DNA of 40,349 bases from the NCBI RefSeq assembly GCF_014201825.1, contig NZ_JACHFJ010000017.1:1-40349 (forward strand), given 5' to 3'. This stretch comes from Acidocella aromatica (GTDB lineage Bacteria > Pseudomonadota > Alphaproteobacteria > Acetobacterales > Acetobacteraceae). The position numbers and the translations under genes were made by a program. Every line of letters starts with the position of its first letter. Within the stretch, counting starts at the first letter, position 1. Below are positions 36,274 to 40,349 of this stretch, in pieces. A model generated the notes under the pieces. The model saw only the letters and a list, made by a program, of their open reading frames with translations, made no database searches and was not told the origin of the DNA.

Positions 36274-37121
36274 GCCAGAGCCTCGTCGATAAATTGCCGG
36301 ATATATCCGGCAAGGCGGGGCTGCGCGTATGGCTGAAGTCGTCGGGCTATGCCCGGCGGCTTCTTCTTGGCGAGGCAGGGGATCCCTGGCTCGGTGCTGC
36401 CGCTTATCTCGCCTATTTCGGCCAAGCCAATGGACTGTTGCGTCCGGATATTGCGGTGCTGGAGGTGGACGACCTGCTCCGCTCCTGGGCCAAGCGCCAC
36501 CCCGCCCTTACCTCCGAGATGGCGGCCAAGCGCCGGACCTCCTACCCGTTGAGGAAGCTACTGGAGGCCGAAGGACCGCGCCAGCTTCTGGCCGAGGTGG
36601 CCGAAGCTGTGGCTGGCGCTGTGCGCGGCCAGGTGCCGGTGGTGTTGGCCATGGCTACCCCTCGCGCTTGGCTGGGTATGGCAAGCCAACTGACGGGGCG
36701 AGATGATGTCACCGTCGAGGATGACGATCTCGAGGACGCGGCCATGTATATGGCGGACTTCTTCCGTTCGGTGTCCTCGGCGCCGGTCGGCGGTGTTTTT
36801 CTGGAGGATGGTAAGGCCCCGGCGCAGCTTGGCGATGCCGCACGTTGCCGCCCTGTAGTGAACGTGGCGCGCCACTATCGCTGGGGGATCGTCTGGCGCA
36901 CCCAGGGGGACGCCGGGGAGGCCCTGGCGGAGATGGTGGACGGCCTTGTTATGCCGTTGCCGCCTACGGGGCTCGCCAAGGCGGCAGGGCTGGAGGTCGG
37001 GCCCGCGCTCTGGTCCGGCGCGGCGCTGCCCCCCCTGGCACCGGGGCAGTTCTACTTTGCTGAAATCCCCGTGGATCAGAAGCCGGAGACGGTCCTCGAT
37101 AATCTCTCCCGCTTGCGCTGA
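36270..37121 (+). CDS. apcE: Fifth operon protein, probable acetophenone-carboxylase epsilon-type subunit
   Basis: A 283-residue soluble protein (about 30 kDa) that starts inside the stop of the HyuB-like gene (ATGA), so it is translationally coupled. I see no catalytic motif of a known enzyme family. It has helical stretches rich in Arg and Ala at the N-terminal half (KAGLRVWLKSSGYARRLLLG), VPVVLAMATPRAWLGMASQL in the middle and an acidic patch EDDDLEDAAMYMADFF. Position and size fit the loosely bound fifth subunit needed by acetophenone carboxylase. The assignment is mainly by gene order and could be wrong. Confidence 0.6.
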   Translation: MSQSLVDKLPDISGKAGLRVWLKSSGYARRLLLGEAGDPWLGAAAYLAYFGQANGLLRPDIAVLEVDDLLRSWAKRHPALTSEMAAKRRTSYPLRKLLEAEGPRQLLAEVAEAVAGAVRGQVPVVLAMATPRAWLGMASQLTGRDDVTVEDDDLEDAAMYMADFFRSVSSAPVGGVFLEDGKAPAQLGDAARCRPVVNVARHYRWGIVWRTQGDAGEALAEMVDGLVMPLPPTGLAKAAGLEVGPALWSGAALPPLAPGQFYFAEIPVDQKPETVLDNLSRLR

Positions 37122-37159
37122 ACCCACCCCATATAACCTGGACAAGGAGGAAACATAAG

Positions 37160-38197
37160 ATGAAAGCATTAGTCTACCAGGGACCCGGCCAGAAGGTACT
37201 TGCGGATGTGCCGAAACCACGCATCGAGGCTTCGACGGACGTGATCGTAAAGCTCGCCAAGACCACGATCTGCGGCACCGACCTGCACATCCTGAAAGGC
37301 GATGTACCAACGGTGAAGCCGGGTACCGTGCTCGGGCATGAAGGCGTGGGCGTGATCGATGAGGTCGGCGATGGTGTGCAGAGCTTCAAGAAAGGCGACC
37401 GCGTGCTGATTTCTTGCATCACATCCTGCGGTAAATGCGATTACTGTCGGCGCGGGATGTATTCCCATTGCCGCCAGGGCGGCTGGATACTGGGGCATAC
37501 CATCAATGGCACCCAGGCGGAGTATGCGCGCATCCCCTTTGCCGAAACCAGCCTGCACCGGATTCCGGAGGGCATGGATGAAGAGGCGCTCGTTATGCTC
37601 AGCGATATTCTGCCCACCGGCTATGAGTGCGGTGTGCTGAACGGCAAAGTCTCACCCGGCGCCACTGTGGCTATCGTCGGTGCTGGGCCGGTGGGGTTGG
37701 CGGCGCTGCTCACGGCGCAGTTCTACTCGCCAGCCGAAATCATCATGATCGACCTAGACGACAACCGCCTTGCCGTGGCGAAAACGTTCGGTGCGACACG
37801 GACCGTAAACAGCGGCAAGGACAGTACTGTTGATGCAGTGATGGCTCTGACCGGCGGCAATGGTGTGGATGTGGCCATCGAGGCGGTTGGCATTCCGCCG
37901 ACCTTCGAGCTGTGCCAGGACATTGTGGCGGCGGGGGGCACGATTGCCAATGTCGGTGTCCACGGCGCCAAGGTGGACCTGCATCTCGAACGGTTGTGGG
38001 CTCACAACATCACCCTCACCACGCGGCTGGTTGATACCGTTACCACACCTATGTTGCTGAAGACGGTACAGGCTAACAAGCTTAATCCAAGCCAGCTTAT
38101 CACCCATCGCTTCAAGCTGGAAAACATGCTGGATGCCTACGATACCTTCCAGCGCGCCGCGGCGACCAACGCGCTCAAGGTTATCATCGAGCTCTAA
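37160..38197 (+). CDS. Zinc-dependent alcohol dehydrogenase (candidate secondary-alcohol dehydrogenase)
   Basis: A 345-residue medium-chain dehydrogenase. The catalytic zinc site is Cys38 (ICGTD) with His60-Glu61 (GHEGVG). Structural zinc ligands are Cys90, Cys93, Cys96 and Cys104. The cofactor motif is GAGPVG near residue 175, and an aspartate follows the second strand (MIDLDDNRL), favouring NAD+. It has a strong ribosome site (aaggaggaaac) 38 bp after the carboxylase genes, and a terminator follows, so it is the last gene of the sigma-54 operon. The context suggests oxidation of 2-propanol or another secondary alcohol to the ketone that the carboxylase uses. Confidence 0.85.
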   Translation: MKALVYQGPGQKVLADVPKPRIEASTDVIVKLAKTTICGTDLHILKGDVPTVKPGTVLGHEGVGVIDEVGDGVQSFKKGDRVLISCITSCGKCDYCRRGMYSHCRQGGWILGHTINGTQAEYARIPFAETSLHRIPEGMDEEALVMLSDILPTGYECGVLNGKVSPGATVAIVGAGPVGLAALLTAQFYSPAEIIMIDLDDNRLAVAKTFGATRTVNSGKDSTVDAVMALTGGNGVDVAIEAVGIPPTFELCQDIVAAGGTIANVGVHGAKVDLHLERLWAHNITLTTRLVDTVTTPMLLKTVQANKLNPSQLITHRFKLENMLDAYDTFQRAAATNALKVIIEL

Positions 38198-38237
38198 GAA
38201 CCAGTAGGCGATTTCTTCAAATTCCCGCTAAACTTGG

Positions 38238-38265
38238 GCCGCCATCTCAGTGATGGCGGCTTTTT
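38238..38265 (+). terminator. Intrinsic terminator of the carboxylase operon
   Basis: A perfect 9-bp stem gccgccatc / gatggcggc with loop tcagt, followed directly by five T. It starts 41 bp after the dehydrogenase stop and lies in the short convergent gap with scoB. Confidence 0.88.
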
Positions 38266-38277
38266 GCTTGGTGTCGT

Positions 38278-38919
38278 TTATCCAGCCACGGTAAAAGCTG
38301 TGCCAGTTTTCGACCGTACCTCATCCAGGCTTACGCCCGGTGCCAACTCAAGGAGTGTCGTGCCTCCGCCATGCCGGCTGACGCTGAGTACGCCTAGATC
38401 GGTAATCACCAGATCAACAACGCCCTGGCCGGTCAGCGGCAGGGTACAGCATTCAAGGATCTTGAGCTCTCCATCCTTCGCAGTGTGTTCCATCACAACA
38501 ACCACGCGCTTCACGCCGGCCACCAGATCCATGGCGCCGCCCATGCCCTTCACCATCTTGCCTGGTACCATCCAATTGGCGAGGTCACCATTTGCTCCCA
38601 CCTGCATGGCGCCGAGGATTGAGAGGTCGACATGACCTCCACGGATCATGGCGAAGCTGTCGGCCGATGAGAAATAGCTTGTCTTGGGCAACTCTGTAAT
38701 GGTCTGTTTCCCTGCATTGATGAGGTCAGCCTCCTCCTCGCCCTCGAACGGGAATGGCCCCATGCCCAGCATCCCGTTTTCGCTTTGTAAGGTTACATTC
38801 ATCCCTGAGGGGATGTAGTTTGCCACCAGCGTTGGAATACCAATACCCAGATTCACGTAGAAACCATCGCATAGTTCCTTGGCGGCGCGGGCTGCCATTT
38901 GTTCGCGGGTCCATGCCAT
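38278..38919 (-). CDS. scoB: 3-oxoacid CoA-transferase, subunit B
   Basis: A 213-residue class I CoA-transferase subunit. The frame is open upstream, but the ATG at 38919 gives the canonical start [19 protein letters not shown]. The catalytic glutamate is Glu47 in [10 protein letters not shown]. Further blocks are [29 protein letters not shown] and [14 protein letters not shown]. With ScoA it transfers CoA from succinyl-CoA to a 3-oxoacid such as acetoacetate. It starts one base after the scoA stop and is convergent with the carboxylase operon, whose product it could activate. Confidence 0.9.
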   Translation of the reverse strand: MAWTREQMAARAAKELCDGFYVNLGIGIPTLVANYIPSGMNVTLQSENGMLGMGPFPFEGEEEADLINAGKQTITELPKTSYFSSADSFAMIRGGHVDLSILGAMQVGANGDLANWMVPGKMVKGMGGAMDLVAGVKRVVVVMEHTAKDGELKILECCTLPLTGQGVVDLVITDLGVLSVSRHGGGTTLLELAPGVSLDEVRSKTGTAFTVAG

Positions 38920-38920
38920 G

Positions 38921-39625
38921 TTAATTCTCCCTTTTGCGCACGGTGCGCTGTTCGATGTACTTTTCGTAGGCGGTGCCTTCGATAATCCGCTGTACAAAGA
39001 TACCTGGTGTATGGATATGGTCGGAAGCCAACTGGCCGGCTGGGACCAGATGTTCGACCTCGGCAATGGTGATCTTCGCGGCCGTTGCCATCACCGGGTT
39101 GAAATTGCGGGCTGTCTTGCGAAAAATCAGATTACCCTCCGTATCGCCCTTCCATGCCTTTATGATGGCAAGATCTGCGGTCAGGGCTTGCTCCATCAGA
39201 TACTCCGCGCCATTAAAGCTGCGCGTCTCCTTACCCTCGGCCACCAGCGTACCGATGCCGGTGCGCGTGAAAAATGCCGGAATGCCGGCCCCGCCGGCGC
39301 GGATGCGTTCAGCCAGTGTGCCCTGCGGCGCGAATTCCAGCTCAAGTTCGCCGGATAGATATTGCTGGGCAAAGAGCTTGTTTTCGCCGACATAGGACGA
39401 GATCATCTTGCGAATTTGCCGTGTTGCAAGCAGCGCACCCAGGCCGATGCCGTCGGTTCCGCAATTATTGCTGATGACCGTGAGGTTCCTTACACCGGAC
39501 TCTCGAAGCGCGACAGTGAGTTTTTCTGGAATGCCGCACAGCCCGAAACCGCCTGACATCACCGTCATACCATCGAATACGATACCGTCCAGCGCCGTTG
39601 TGGCGCTAGCATAGATTTTGTTCAT
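38921..39625 (-). CDS. scoA: 3-oxoacid CoA-transferase, subunit A
   Basis: A 234-residue class I CoA-transferase subunit from the ATG at 39625, which follows an agggagag ribosome site; the frame is open 15 codons further. Family blocks are [15 protein letters not shown] near residues 22-36, [36 protein letters not shown] and [17 protein letters not shown]. The partner is scoB, immediately downstream. The sequence is of the succinyl-CoA:3-ketoacid type rather than the glutaconate or propionate types. It lies 45 bp after the truncated thiolase, in the same direction. Confidence 0.9.
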   Translation of the reverse strand: MNKIYASATTALDGIVFDGMTVMSGGFGLCGIPEKLTVALRESGVRNLTVISNNCGTDGIGLGALLATRQIRKMISSYVGENKLFAQQYLSGELELEFAPQGTLAERIRAGGAGIPAFFTRTGIGTLVAEGKETRSFNGAEYLMEQALTADLAIIKAWKGDTEGNLIFRKTARNFNPVMATAAKITIAEVEHLVPAGQLASDHIHTPGIFVQRIIEGTAYEKYIEQRTVRKREN

Positions 39626-39670
39626 TTTTCTCTCCCTGGTTACGAAAGAATTTTTTAGGATACTTGGCAT

Positions 39671-40254
39671 CTAGCGGAGGCACTCCAGAATGCTTGCAAA
39701 ATTGGCAACTGCTGCGCCGCCCATATTGAATAAGCCAGCCAACTCAGCGCCTGGCACTTGGCCCCCCCCGTGCTGTAGCCAGAAATTGCATGGCGCATAG
39801 GGCGTGCATGGATACACCGGTTGCGCCGATGGGTGACCTTTAGCCTTTAACCCGTCTGACGGATTAACGGGAAGGCGGCCATCCATTTCCGTCCACCCTT
39901 CCTCGATGGCTTGGGCGTCGCGTCCTGGTGGTGTAAGGCCCATGCCTTCATATTCGATCAGTTCGGCGGTCGTGAAGCAGTCATGGGTTTCCACGAAGCT
40001 TAGATCGGAAAGAGAAATGTCGGATTGGGTCAGGGTCTTCTGCGAAGCAAGACGAGGTCCTTCAAAAGCGATGATGTCGCGCTTGGACATTGGCAGATAG
40101 TCATTGACCTGTACCGCCGAGCGAAACCGTACAGCTTGCTTCATGCTGCGTGCGGTATCGGATGATGCCAGGACGACCGCAGCGGCACCATCAGAGACCA
40201 GTGAGCAGTCGGTGCGGCGCAGATGCCCAACGAGGATCAGATTCTTGTTGCCGC
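39671..40254 (-). pseudogene. Thiolase (SCP-x/acetyl-CoA acetyltransferase type), 5' truncated by IS, with an out-of-frame patch
   Basis: The coding frame runs from the IS junction (40254) to the stop at 39671, about 194 codons. It includes RRTDCSLVSDGAAAVVLA, LSFVETHDCFTTAELIEYEG, LPVNPSDGLKAKGHP and LFNMGGAAVANFASIL, which are C-terminal landmarks of SCP-x-like thiolases (about 390 residues). The N-terminal half with the nucleophilic cysteine is missing because of the IS. Just after GHP the expected IGATG appears in another frame, and the frame is regained at a run of eight C (39762-39769). An indel near 39830 and another at the homopolymer therefore seem to compensate each other. An intact copy would have cleaved the 3-oxoacyl-CoA made by ScoAB. 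Confidence 0.8.
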
Positions 40255-40349
40255 TGACGTGCTCCCCTGGAATGTGACCGTTTTTGTGTAGAGTCTGTTC
40301 CTGGGGGATAGACCGATGAAGGGCAGCCGATTTTCTGAAGAGCAGATTA
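40255..40349 (+). mobile_element. IS3-family insertion sequence, partial (right contig edge)
   Basis: 40255-40348 is the exact inverted copy of 1-94. It begins with the tip TGACGTGCTCCCC, and orfA starts at the ATG 40316 (MKGSRFSEEQI) and runs off the window. The insertion joined the tip to the thiolase coding sequence. The flanking bases differ from those next to the left copy, so the two copies mark separate insertion events, or a rearrangement between copies. Confidence 0.85.

Noticed and set aside
29412-37121. Classical acetone carboxylase AcxABC
   Set aside because: That enzyme has three subunits. Here there are two HyuA-like genes, a smaller zinc-ribbon protein and an extra ~30 kDa protein, which fits the five-subunit acetophenone carboxylase plan better.

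Overview
The window is most likely one assembled contig from a GC-rich alphaproteobacterium. The protein types look like Acetobacteraceae and allies, but that placement is an impression from protein style, not a search result. Both ends stop inside the same IS3-family insertion sequence. The first 94 bases are the exact reverse complement of 40255-40348, and each copy breaks off after the first 11 codons of its orfA. The unique segment is therefore an accessory catabolic and metal-resistance region between two outward-reading IS copies. One copy abuts a decayed serine-recombinase fragment and the other cuts off the 5' part of a thiolase gene.

Layout. (1) 512-6752: a complete 3-hydroxybenzoate to gentisate to fumarate + pyruvate pathway (transporter, 6-hydroxylase, GSH-type maleylpyruvate isomerase, fumarylpyruvate hydrolase, gentisate dioxygenase) with a divergent LysR regulator. 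(2) 6753-7538: a gene-poor stretch with remnants. (3) 7539-14063: an AraC regulator divergent from hyuB-hyuA and an NCS1 permease, suggesting uptake and ATP-dependent opening of a hydantoin-like ring. (4) 14353-16655: a dmeRF-type Ni/Co efflux unit and a short CDF-like protein. (5) 16745-24146: a heavy-metal-type two-component system followed by a tripartite RND efflux pump. (6) 24049-27512: a TetR-HAD dehalogenase pair, a gene fragment and a SulP transporter.

(7) 27764-40254 is the most interesting part. A CobW-family GTPase gene and a six-gene operon are divergent, and each start is preceded by a near-consensus sigma-54 (-24/-12) promoter. Between the two promoters, almost exactly midway, is a short perfect palindrome. 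The operon has the composition of the five-subunit acetophenone carboxylase (HyuA-like, small zinc-ribbon protein, HyuA-like, HyuB-like, roughly 30 kDa protein), followed by a zinc alcohol dehydrogenase and a strong terminator. Convergent to it are both subunits of a 3-oxoacid CoA-transferase and a truncated thiolase. Together these could take a secondary alcohol to a ketone, carboxylate the ketone to a 3-oxoacid, activate that acid with CoA and cleave it thiolytically. That suggests a 2-propanol/acetone or other methyl-ketone route using an acetophenone-carboxylase-type enzyme, with the CobW protein as a candidate metal-delivery partner. The substrate is inference.

No rRNA, tRNA or CRISPR array was seen.
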